Positions 43,625 through 52,100 of a stretch of 64,000 nucleotides of DNA are shown in pieces. Position 1 is the stretch's first letter. Each line of letters opens with the position of its first letter. Position numbers and translations under genes: made by a program. This DNA comes from Lachnospiraceae bacterium (GTDB lineage: Bacteria > Bacillota_A > Clostridia > Lachnospirales > Lachnospiraceae), in NCBI GenBank assembly GCA_017626435.1, contig JAGAIR010000004.1, positions 124,001 through 188,000 on the forward strand, read 5' to 3'. The notes under the pieces are model-generated. The model ran no database searches. It worked only from the letters and a program-made list of their open reading frames with translations, and was not told the origin of the DNA.

Positions 43625-44989
43625 CTACTCCACATTTACTAATTTTCTAAGTTTTCGTATTGCCCGGAGTACAATACAAAAATCATCTGCAATGGTCTTC
43701 TTAAAGCTATTTTTTTCTTCTGTAAAATTTTTTACTTTCCATGCACTATCTGTATTGATACTGTTAATAACACCGGCAAACCGGATAAAAAATACAATCA
43801 GATTAAAAACTGGCAGCAATGGTATCACATACCACTGCTTTGCATAATACTTCCTGATTTCTTTAAAATCCTTCAAAAAGCCAATGGTAGAAATATAATA
43901 AAAATAACCAATCAATATATATAGGAAAAATAAAAATAACGTAGAAAATCCAATCAGCTTGAAGGAATAGTTCATGCATAAAAGGCAAAACAGCGCCAGA
44001 TACCATATCATTCTCGGAAAGGCAAAGGTGTGGTCGTAAACAAGAGTTCTAACGCCCACATTGGTAAACATATTTTTCGCCTTTAATTTATCCTTTAAAA
44101 ACAGGTGGGATACCTCCAGGCTTCCTCTCTGCCACCGCTGTCTCTGAGTGTACAGCTTATTCATATCCTCAATCGGATCTACAAAAAAGATAGCATCCTC
44201 ACAAATTCCTACCTTTGTATTCAGAAGGTATTTCATTTGAAAGGTAATCTGAGTATCTTCGCAGATAGTATCTGTATTGTATAATTGTGACTTCAAAACA
44301 GAAGACTTGCGAAAAGCAGAGAATGCACCCGACAGAGTATAAATCGCATTCATTTCAGAAGCATAGTTCCTTCCTGCCAGAAATGCCTGTGCATATTCCA
44401 TAAATTCCAGTTTTCTCAACAGTCTTGGAAAAACAAGCGGATATTTCTGCACCTGGGCAGGATCTGTTAAAATCACCCCTGTCATACATTCTATGGACTG
44501 GTCATTTTCAAATTTATAGACCATATTCCTCAAAGCAGATTTCTCTAGTAATCCGTCACTGTCAATATGGATAATATATTTCCCTTCGCTGTTAAACAGA
44601 GCCAGATTCAAAGCCTTTGACTTACCCTGTTTGGCATTGAGCCACTGCATCCTGAGCTCTGGATATTTCTGCTGACATTCGCAAAACACCTGAAAACTGT
44701 CATCCTGACCCTGATTGTTCACCAGAAAGATCCGGATTCTGGAATCTGGGTAATCACTTTGATCAATTGACTGGATACACTGCTCTAAAGTATCCATAGA
44801 ATTATATATTGGAATAATCAGAGAAATTTCAGGATCAATTGCAGGTTTGGCAGACTTTTTAGAACAAATCCTTTTTTTCAGCAGGACTACTACACTGCCA
44901 ATGGAGGGAACAATTTCCATAACAACAGGTATAATAATCCATGCTGCCCAAAACAAGAAAGAATTAAGAAATTTATTTATTAATCCCAT
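43625..44989 (-). CDS. GT2 glycosyltransferase, exosortase G-associated
   Basis: The product is about 454 residues, a processive-type family 2 glycosyltransferase. It has one membrane helix at the N terminus, a GT-A core with LIIPIYNS, DSDG and the QRQRWQRG motif (QxxRW), and three or four membrane helices in the C-terminal part. The QxxRW motif is typical of cellulose, hyaluronan and poly-GlcNAc synthases. Family and position match the glycosyltransferase described next to XrtG (TIGR03111 from memory). It starts within the last codons of xrtG (17-base overlap), so the two are translationally linked. Confidence 0.87.
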   Translation of the reverse strand: MGLINKFLNSFLFWAAWIIIPVVMEIVPSIGSVVVLLKKRICSKKSAKPAIDPEISLIIPIYNSMDTLEQCIQSIDQSDYPDSRIRIFLVNNQGQDDSFQVFCECQQKYPELRMQWLNAKQGKSKALNLALFNSEGKYIIHIDSDGLLEKSALRNMVYKFENDQSIECMTGVILTDPAQVQKYPLVFPRLLRKLEFMEYAQAFLAGRNYASEMNAIYTLSGAFSAFRKSSVLKSQLYNTDTICEDTQITFQMKYLLNTKVGICEDAIFFVDPIEDMNKLYTQRQRWQRGSLEVSHLFLKDKLKAKNMFTNVGVRTLVYDHTFAFPRMIWYLALFCLLCMNYSFKLIGFSTLFLFFLYILIGYFYYISTIGFLKDFKEIRKYYAKQWYVIPLLPVFNLIVFFIRFAGVINSINTDSAWKVKNFTEEKNSFKKTIADDFCIVLRAIRKLRKLVNVE

Positions 44990-45569
44990 AGGTAAATCCA
45001 CCTACTTTCTGTCGTATAATCTGTGCCTTGGTAAACACGAAAAAATACAAAACAATAGATAAACCATAGAAGATAAACCGTCCGGCAAAAGTATGTGCGA
45101 TATAATATGATGGCATACCAAAAAAATAGATAATCACACAGATAGAAATGATCCTGACTGCATTTGCCAAAATAATATAAGCCACTCCGAGAACCCCTAC
45201 AATAATTCTCTCATAACGGGTATATGCCTCAAAAAAAGCCAACAAAGATACATATGCCATGACCTCAAGGATTCCAGAACATTCAAAATCGATCAAAAGA
45301 GAAATCGCTCCTGCTTTGGAATCTACAAAGATTACCCCATATTTAAAATAAGATGAGAATAATCCTGTAATCTTACCAAAACCGCCTGCAACAGCGGCTA
45401 CCATCTGAGCCAAAGGCTGGGTCAGATATGGTCTCACAAAAATCATCATCAAGACAAATAAACCACAGCTTCCCCAGACAAATCTCCATGCCGGAAGGCT
45501 GCTCTTTTTCAGCACCCTTAATATATACAGCCATACAATTGCTAATATAACGCCTAATATCGGACTCAT
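44973..45569 (-). CDS. xrtG: Exosortase family protein XrtG
   Basis: The product is 198 residues with about six membrane helices. The exosortase catalytic triad is visible: Cys97 in DFECSGILE, Arg139 in ANAVRI and His159 in IAHTFAGR. Exosortases cleave C-terminal sorting signals of envelope proteins and may attach them to a glycan or lipid carrier. XrtG (TIGR03110 as I recall) is the Firmicutes form. The start lies just after the stop of the gene for its probable substrate, with AAGGTGG upstream. The neighbours supply glycosyltransferases, as in other exosortase loci. Confidence 0.9.
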   Translation of the reverse strand: MSPILGVILAIVWLYILRVLKKSSLPAWRFVWGSCGLFVLMMIFVRPYLTQPLAQMVAAVAGGFGKITGLFSSYFKYGVIFVDSKAGAISLLIDFECSGILEVMAYVSLLAFFEAYTRYERIIVGVLGVAYIILANAVRIISICVIIYFFGMPSYYIAHTFAGRFIFYGLSIVLYFFVFTKAQIIRQKVGGFTYGINK

Positions 45570-45573
45570 TCAT

Positions 45574-47157
45574 TTAAGCCACCTTTATTTTTTTCTTTCG
45601 ATATAACAACACCGCAAGCACAGTTAATCCACAGAGTGAAATTCCCATCACTGCCCCGGTAGAGGTACCGGCAATGGAAATCCATTCATGACCAATATTA
45701 ATATATTGGGCCTGTATCATCTTCATGTCTGAAGCATCCATCTGAAAATGTTCTGCCAGTTTTTCCAGATCAACCTGATACTCCACTTCATCAGAAAGGG
45801 CCGTTCCATCTGCTGTCTTTCTGACTGTCAGATACATACGCCCATAAACCGGCGTCTCAACATCATTAATGTTGTCAATGGTAGAACCGGAATTCAGATC
45901 CCAAAGATAAAACTCATAAGTTCCTGCATCCAAACCTTCCAGTCTGGCATTCATGTCTATATTTCCATCCTGATCTACAGCAACAAGACGGAAATTGATC
46001 GATGTCTCTTCCTGCTCATTGATACGGATCGTAAACGGTTGAAATTCCCTTTCGTTCATATGAAGAGTAGACAATACATGACCATAAAGAATAGTTTCAT
46101 CTACATACAATGCAGCTTCTGCATCTTCACCTACACCGCCACTGGTAGAATACTGTACCAGCTGATGCGGATAATAATCCCAGTCTGTATAGGTTCCATC
46201 ATATGTAATACCGGAAAACTTCTTTTCATCCGTGTTACTGTCATTCTGAAGATTTGCTACATCCTTGACCAGCATCTCTTCCTGCATATAATAGCCAAAG
46301 GAGATTGTTTCCTTATATTGTTTTACCGCGGAAGCAGGAATTGCAATCTCATACTGATAGTTGGAATGAACCATACTGGCACCTTCGATCCCTTCTATAG
46401 AATCTTTATTCAGTTTGAATGTGGTATGTCTTCCCAAATCAGTATATATCGTATATTTACCATTGCTGCTTTCACCAGACCAGGCAGCAGAGCCATCGGA
46501 AGTCTCTTTGATGTAAATATAGACAAAGTCTCCATCAAATACAACTGCAGTCTGACGCATAGCTCCATTTTCCACAGTTGTCTTTGAAACCGCATCCCAG
46601 TCTGTAAAGGTTCCGTCTATTTTAATTCCATTATAAACCGCCTCAGTAGGTTCCGGCTGAGCAATATTTTGTACTTCTATGATATCGCTGCTGCCAATAG
46701 AAGATCCACAATAAGAAATGGTATACTCTTCTTCCTCAAAAAAGCTCTGTGGAACAGCAAATTCAATCTCATATTTATTTGCTTCCTGGCTAGGCGCATA
46801 TGCCTTCTTCGTACCAGAAATATCTCCATAATATGCATCCTTAAACTGCTGCATCATATATGTAAACCGAATTTGATTGCTCTTATCCTTATAATTTATA
46901 TCAAAGTTGGTATCAGTGATAGGCAGACCATACGCATTTCCGCCATTTTGCTGAACATAAAAGTATACATATTCCTCGTCCTGAGCCACAGCCCATTTTT
47001 CCACTCTGTCATCAGAAGATGTCTGCATGGATACATTCGCCCACTCTGATGCATCTCCATCTACAATGATTCCAGCAGCCTGAGCAGATTTTCCTGGAAC
47101 TACCCCCATAATAATCAGGGAACATACGCTGGCAAAAGAAAGCATTCTTCTGTTCAT
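45574..47157 (-). CDS. Exported repeat protein with C-terminal Firmicu-CTERM-like sorting signal
   Basis: The product is about 527 residues. An N-terminal signal peptide ends at about SAQAAG. Three units then carry the motif D-G-x-(A/F/Y)-(S/T)-(E/D)-W (IIVDGDASEWANV, KIDGTFTDWDAV, TYDGTYTDWDYY), which resembles CBM9-like sugar-binding strands. The C terminus has a hydrophobic helix (TSTGAVMGISLCGLTVLAVLLY) and a basic tail RKKKIKVA, as expected of an exosortase target. Position directly before xrtG makes it the probable substrate (Firmicu-CTERM, TIGR04145 from memory). ATG at 47157 or GTG at 47166 could be the start; both follow AGGAGAGG. Confidence 0.8.
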   Translation of the reverse strand: MNRRMLSFASVCSLIIMGVVPGKSAQAAGIIVDGDASEWANVSMQTSSDDRVEKWAVAQDEEYVYFYVQQNGGNAYGLPITDTNFDINYKDKSNQIRFTYMMQQFKDAYYGDISGTKKAYAPSQEANKYEIEFAVPQSFFEEEEYTISYCGSSIGSSDIIEVQNIAQPEPTEAVYNGIKIDGTFTDWDAVSKTTVENGAMRQTAVVFDGDFVYIYIKETSDGSAAWSGESSNGKYTIYTDLGRHTTFKLNKDSIEGIEGASMVHSNYQYEIAIPASAVKQYKETISFGYYMQEEMLVKDVANLQNDSNTDEKKFSGITYDGTYTDWDYYPHQLVQYSTSGGVGEDAEAALYVDETILYGHVLSTLHMNEREFQPFTIRINEQEETSINFRLVAVDQDGNIDMNARLEGLDAGTYEFYLWDLNSGSTIDNINDVETPVYGRMYLTVRKTADGTALSDEVEYQVDLEKLAEHFQMDASDMKMIQAQYINIGHEWISIAGTSTGAVMGISLCGLTVLAVLLYRKKKIKVA

Positions 47158-47297
47158 ATCTTCCACTTCCTCTCCTTAATATAATCTATTTGATCGATTC
47201 TCTCACTTCTTTATCTATACGCTACTTATTGCTAAATATTTTCTACTACATATAATATCGAGCTGTTTATTGAAAAAATTTACTTCTCTCCAATTCT

Positions 47298-47325
47298 ATT
47301 TTAACAGGATAATTAAATTCGTCAA
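47298..47325 (-). promoter_or_regulatory. Promoter of the exosortase-G operon
   Basis: On the minus strand TTGACG (47320-47325) and TAAAAT (47298-47303) are 16 bases apart, about 140 bases before the first gene. The leader is AT-rich with no clear structure. Confidence 0.65.
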
Positions 47326-47365
47326 GTCTATAACATGATTTCTCATAGAATATCCAAATATTGAC

Positions 47366-47406
47366 AAAAAAGCAGCCACAGCTGGTTTCATCTCAACTGT
47401 GACTGC
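47366..47406 (-). terminator. Terminator of galE-phosphoesterase
   Basis: GCAGTCACAG pairs with CTGTGGCTGC (10 bases, one G-U) and is followed by TTTTTT on the minus strand. The 5' arm overlaps the last codons of the phosphoesterase gene. Confidence 0.88.
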
Positions 47407-47972
47407 TCGATCCACTGATCCAGGGTCAGAGGATAATAATTTGAAAATCCCGCAAAACAATTTACCATATTACAGGAAAGATAGCCCCTCTCTTCTCCCA
47501 GCCAGGTCTGACGGGACTGTGCAGCAAATTTCTGAACATTTTGATAATCCAGAGTATTATGAACATGACCATAAAGCATGTATGTGTTCTTCCCTTGATA
47601 CTGCCCGTTGTAACAGATAAGAGGATAATGAGAAAGAACAACCTTTCGGTTATTATCATGCAGTTCTGCATAGGGCTTTATCCACTCAAACAGGCTCTGG
47701 TCAAAGGATTTGTCACGAAGAAACATCCGGTCGTGATTACCTGTAACCAGATATTTCTTCCCATTCAGTCTGGCAAGCAGATTCGCCACCTGCTCTCCTT
47801 TCCCCATACAAAAATCACCTAATATGATAACTTCATCCTTTTTTTTACGAACCACTTCATTCCAGCAGACAATCATATGCTCATCCATTTCTTCCACAGA
47901 AGAAAATGGACGCTCATCTAAAAGTCTTACCTTATCATGTCCAAAATGACAGTCAGCAATATAAAATCTCAA
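47388..47972 (-). CDS. Calcineurin-like metallophosphoesterase
   Basis: The product is 194 residues. Metal-binding motifs of the family occur in order: DCHFGH near the N terminus, LGDFC, TGNHD, then SHYP and GHVHN. The substrate is unknown; small stand-alone members include phosphodiesterases and nucleotide hydrolases. The start is a TTG at 47972, eight bases after AAGGGG, overlapping the galE stop (TTGA). It is thus translationally coupled to galE. Confidence 0.88.
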   Translation of the reverse strand: MRFYIADCHFGHDKVRLLDERPFSSVEEMDEHMIVCWNEVVRKKKDEVIILGDFCMGKGEQVANLLARLNGKKYLVTGNHDRMFLRDKSFDQSLFEWIKPYAELHDNNRKVVLSHYPLICYNGQYQGKNTYMLYGHVHNTLDYQNVQKFAAQSRQTWLGEERGYLSCNMVNCFAGFSNYYPLTLDQWIEQSQLR

Positions 47973-48982
47973 CTCTGATACCCCTTAGGATTCTTCACCT
48001 GCCATCTCCAGGCATCCTCGCACATCTTATCAATGCTTCTCACTGCTTCCCATCCCAACTCTTCCTTCGCTTTGGTGCAGTCAGCATAACAAATATCAAT
48101 ATCTCCTGGCCGGCGGTCTACAACCTTATATGGAAGCTCTTTTCCACATGCTTTTTCAAAATTATGGATGATATCTAATACACTGTATCCTATCCCTGTT
48201 CCCAAATTGTAGGTTACCAATCCTGGATTAGACTCCAGCTTCTCCAAAGCTTTGATATGCCCCAGGGCCAGATCTACTACATGGATATAATCCCTTACAC
48301 CAGTTCCGTCCGGTGTATTATAATCGTTTCCAAACACCTGGATACACTCCAGCTCGCCACCTGCTACCTTAGAGATATATGGCAGAAGATTGTTCGGAAT
48401 CCCATTTGGATCTTCTCCGATCTCTCCGCTTTCATGGGCTCCAATTGGATTAAAATAGCGCAACAGGGCAATATCCCAACTGTCATCTGCTTTGTAAATA
48501 TCCCGGAGTATATCCTCAATCATCAATTTGGTACGGCCATAGGGATTGGATACAGACAATGGAAAATCTTCTGTGATCGGTACAGTTTCCGGCAGTCCGT
48601 ATACTGTTGCAGAAGAACTGAATACCAGTGATTTCACATTGTACTTTCTCATTGCCTTCAACAGATTCAATGTGCCGGTAATATTATTATCAAAATATTC
48701 TAATGGTTTCTGACAGGACTCTCCTACTGCTTTTAATCCGGCAAAATGAATCACAGAATCAAACTGCTCCTTCTCAAAAATATCATTTATCGCCTGCTCG
48801 TGAAGTAAATCTTCCTGATAAAAAGTAATTTTCTTTCCTGTAAGCTTCTCTACCCTGTAAATAGATTCTTTACTGGAATTAACCAAATTGTCCAGTACCA
48901 CAACATCATATCCTGCATTTAATAATTCCACATTCGTATGACTGGCAATAAAGCCGGCACCTCCCGTTACCAATACTTTCAT
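47969..48982 (-). CDS. galE: UDP-glucose 4-epimerase
   Basis: The product is 337 residues, a short-chain dehydrogenase-type epimerase. It has the NAD-binding TGGAGFIASH, the catalytic SSSATVYG and Y-x3-K in NPYGRTK, and the GalE-specific LRYFNPIGAHESG. It converts UDP-glucose and UDP-galactose, providing precursors that the neighbouring glycosyltransferases could use. Start ATG has AGGAGG upstream; promoter TTGACT-16-TACAAT is at 49031-49058. Confidence 0.95.
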   Translation of the reverse strand: MKVLVTGGAGFIASHTNVELLNAGYDVVVLDNLVNSSKESIYRVEKLTGKKITFYQEDLLHEQAINDIFEKEQFDSVIHFAGLKAVGESCQKPLEYFDNNITGTLNLLKAMRKYNVKSLVFSSSATVYGLPETVPITEDFPLSVSNPYGRTKLMIEDILRDIYKADDSWDIALLRYFNPIGAHESGEIGEDPNGIPNNLLPYISKVAGGELECIQVFGNDYNTPDGTGVRDYIHVVDLALGHIKALEKLESNPGLVTYNLGTGIGYSVLDIIHNFEKACGKELPYKVVDRRPGDIDICYADCTKAKEELGWEAVRSIDKMCEDAWRWQVKNPKGYQS

Positions 48983-49030
48983 CCTGTCTATCCTCCTGAT
49001 TTATTCTGTATATGTTCCATTTCACAATCT

Positions 49031-49058
49031 ATTGTACTGTTTTCTCTCGAAAAGTCAA
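49031..49058 (-). promoter_or_regulatory. galE promoter
   Basis: TTGACT (49053-49058), a 16-base spacer and TACAAT (49031-49036) lie 49 bases before galE on the minus strand. Confidence 0.7.
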
Positions 49059-49097
49059 ACCCCCCTGTTATAAATATAGTCCTATCACCTAAAACAT

Positions 49098-49140
49098 AAA
49101 AACTGGTGTCAGAAACACTTGGTTTCTAACACCAGTTTTT
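49098..49140 (-). terminator. Terminator of the type IV pilus operon
   Basis: AAAAACTGGTGT-AGAAAC pairs with GTTTCT-ACACCAGTTTTT around loop CAAGT. The stem lies 22 bases after the DUF5057 stop and ends in TTTTTATG on the minus strand; it could work in both directions. Confidence 0.9.
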
Positions 49141-49161
49141 ACTGCTTTTTATTTGTTTCAA

Positions 49162-52100
49162 CTAATCCAGAGGGAATACATACATATTATCAGCCTGCGT
49201 ATCCGGGAACAGATTCAGATAAGTAACCCCTTTTTTCTTTCGGTTTTCAATCTCGAACTTCACATAATTGTATTTGACACCTTCATACATGCCATTGATA
49301 AAACGCTCATCATACAGGAAATAATACTGTGTATTATCCTTCAGGAAATTCTTATTCGCTGTAGAGAAGTTTCCATCCTCTCCTACACGGAACCTGCGGA
49401 TAAATCTCTTATTGGTAGCAATGTCCCTGTAATCCTGATAAATGGTCTTCACGAGACTATGTGTCTTATCTTCCTGATTCTTTGTTCTATTTACCAGAGA
49501 TATCCTCAGGCTACGGATATTTCCTCCCGCCACATTGTTATCATATGGTGTAAAATAAATACGATGAGTCAGATTCTTGTTTGCCCTCAGGGCATCTGCA
49601 ATAAATGTACTTTCGTCTGCCAGTTCCTGATCAAACTCTGCAGTCAATGAAGTGTCCATATCTTCTGTCGGATTGGAACCACCGGAGGAACCTCCGCCTG
49701 CATTTGTTTCTTCACTGGCATCTGCATCCTCTTTGCTGGCATATACCTTGACAGAATCAACTACTGCTCTCCAATCCCGGCGATCTATTCCCAAATAAGA
49801 AAGATCTTTTCCTTTTGCGGTCAAAGTACTTTTTAACTCTCCTACCTGGATATCATAAATCTGAGTCTGGGCGGAATCCGTAGAAGCTCCCTGACAAGCC
49901 TTGATCTCTGTTATATCAGCCCAATCCTTGTCCTTTAATCCAAACACTATCGTATCTGCAGCAAGACTTTCTGTCGTATGGTATTTAATACGGATCATAT
50001 TGGTATCCTCTAAATCATCAATCCTCTTATGTTCTCCATATTTTGTACCCATATCTACTGTCTGGACCGATGAACCATCGGCATTCTCATAGATCACCCT
50101 GATTGGTGTTGGTTTTGGTGTCGGCGCAGTCACCTCTGTCTCCTGAGTAGGAGCCGGACCTTCCGTCTCTTCTGGCTCAAGAGAAGGCGTTGGTTCCGGT
50201 GAGGCTGTTGCAATCGGCTTCGGACTTGGCACATATTCCAGATACTGCTTTTTCAGTTTTGGCATCTTTGCGTCAAAAATCTTCAGGGAGTCTGTACTGT
50301 CACTATTCAATGTCAGTTCCAGACAATCCTTTTTCTCTGATTCAATGCCTTTTATATCATCTACTGCCACATGTGGATTTTTATAACCAATTTCATAATT
50401 TCCTATTAATGTGTTGATAAACAGCTTCATCTCCATTGGATCTGTTACATTTTCCAGATCAACACCACTATAGGTTACATTTGCTGCTGAATACAGATAA
50501 TAATTGTTTGTCGCATCATTTGGCGAGATACCATACATGGTATCCTCCTCACCACCCAGACAGTACCACACAGTCAGTTCTCCGTTATTCATATTCAACT
50601 GGAAGTCCTTTGCTGCAATACCGGAAACTTTCACACGATCAGAAATTGTATATGGATATGTAGTTACCGTTCCCTGATTCAATCTGGTAATCGTATCTGT
50701 TTTCTGAGAACTAACACCATACGCCATTTCTGTTTTTCCATCTACTTGCTTCCAGATGTCATTGTCGAAGCAATTATAAGTACCTTCACCTTCTTCCATA
50801 GCTGCTGCATAGGTAAATTCCAGACTCTTATAATCTTCCAGAGAATATTCTGTTTCACTTGCTGTTGGTCTGGTTGGTTTATCCACATAAGAAGCATCTC
50901 CATCTGTAAAACGGCTTTGGTTCAAAATATCTTTGATTCCCTGTGTAATAGATGCACTGGCACTACTGCTCTTTGATACCGCGTCATTGGTATACAGCAC
51001 ACTGGCACCTTCTTCTGCCTGCTTTGTAATAAAGCTGACCGCACCATTGGCATTATCAGCCTCCTGCAATTCCTTTCCACAACTTATCAAAAATACATTA
51101 TAACTTTCAAACTGGTTTATTGTTGCTTCCGAATAATCTTCCCCAGAAGAATATGGATATGCTTCTGTAAATTTCTTTAAGTATTCTGCTAACGTTTCCG
51201 TTGTTACATGAATCTCATAGTTCTCCAGATTCTCTGTATAAGTTTTAAACAGTTCCGGCTTATTTTGCAGATTTACTGCAGTATCTGAAACATCATTCCC
51301 AATAATCTGGTATACATTGACTTCCATCTTTCCAGCACCAGCCCCATTATACCAGGATGTACCAGTCTTCGCTACATAGTACTGAGGATTACTGGTATCA
51401 TAAATAACAAACTTCCAGGCAATCGCACCATTCCGTCTGCTTGCCAGTTTTCTGTTTTTATAAAATGTATTAAAGTCAAAGGAAACACTATGGGTATTCT
51501 TCTGTACTACCTCAGCAGCAGTCTCATTCCCCACCTTGTCAATGTATTCATAATACTTCTTTGGTGAATTTGAATTACCAGCTGAGGAATCGTTATTGGT
51601 TAATTCATCAGACTGATCAGAATCTGCATCGACATAACTGTCATATACCAACTCGCTTTCCTCACTGTTGTCAGCAACCACGCCATCATAATCGATATCC
51701 ATAAAGATTTTAATGCCGTATTTTGCATTTGCTTCCCCATCCACCTTTTTCTTTGGCGAACCGATTGTAAAGGTGAAATCCAGTTTAGAATCTGACAGCT
51801 GCGCATTGGCTGTGGCCGATCCTCCATTCCCTTCACTGCTGTCGTCAGATGTGTACTCCGGTGGATTATCTGTCACTGTCAGTTTAGAATCCCGGTAAGT
51901 CACACAATAGTTATTTAAAAAGCTGTATGTCAGATCATCTAGCACGATCACATTTTCTTTGTTCTTGATATCAGATTCAGCAAATTTATACAGATTAGAA
52001 GAAACATCTACCTTCATCTTATTTAACGATTTCAAGTCCTTTGCCACAAGCAGTCCATTGCCACCCTTAACATAATTCTTCAGTTCTTTCCTCTTGATCC

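Noticed and set aside
45748..46587. A 279-codon plus-strand frame opposite the exosortase substrate gene
   Set aside because: The minus-strand gene has a signal peptide, repeats and a sorting tail, and the antisense frame is Ile/Cys-rich with no motif.
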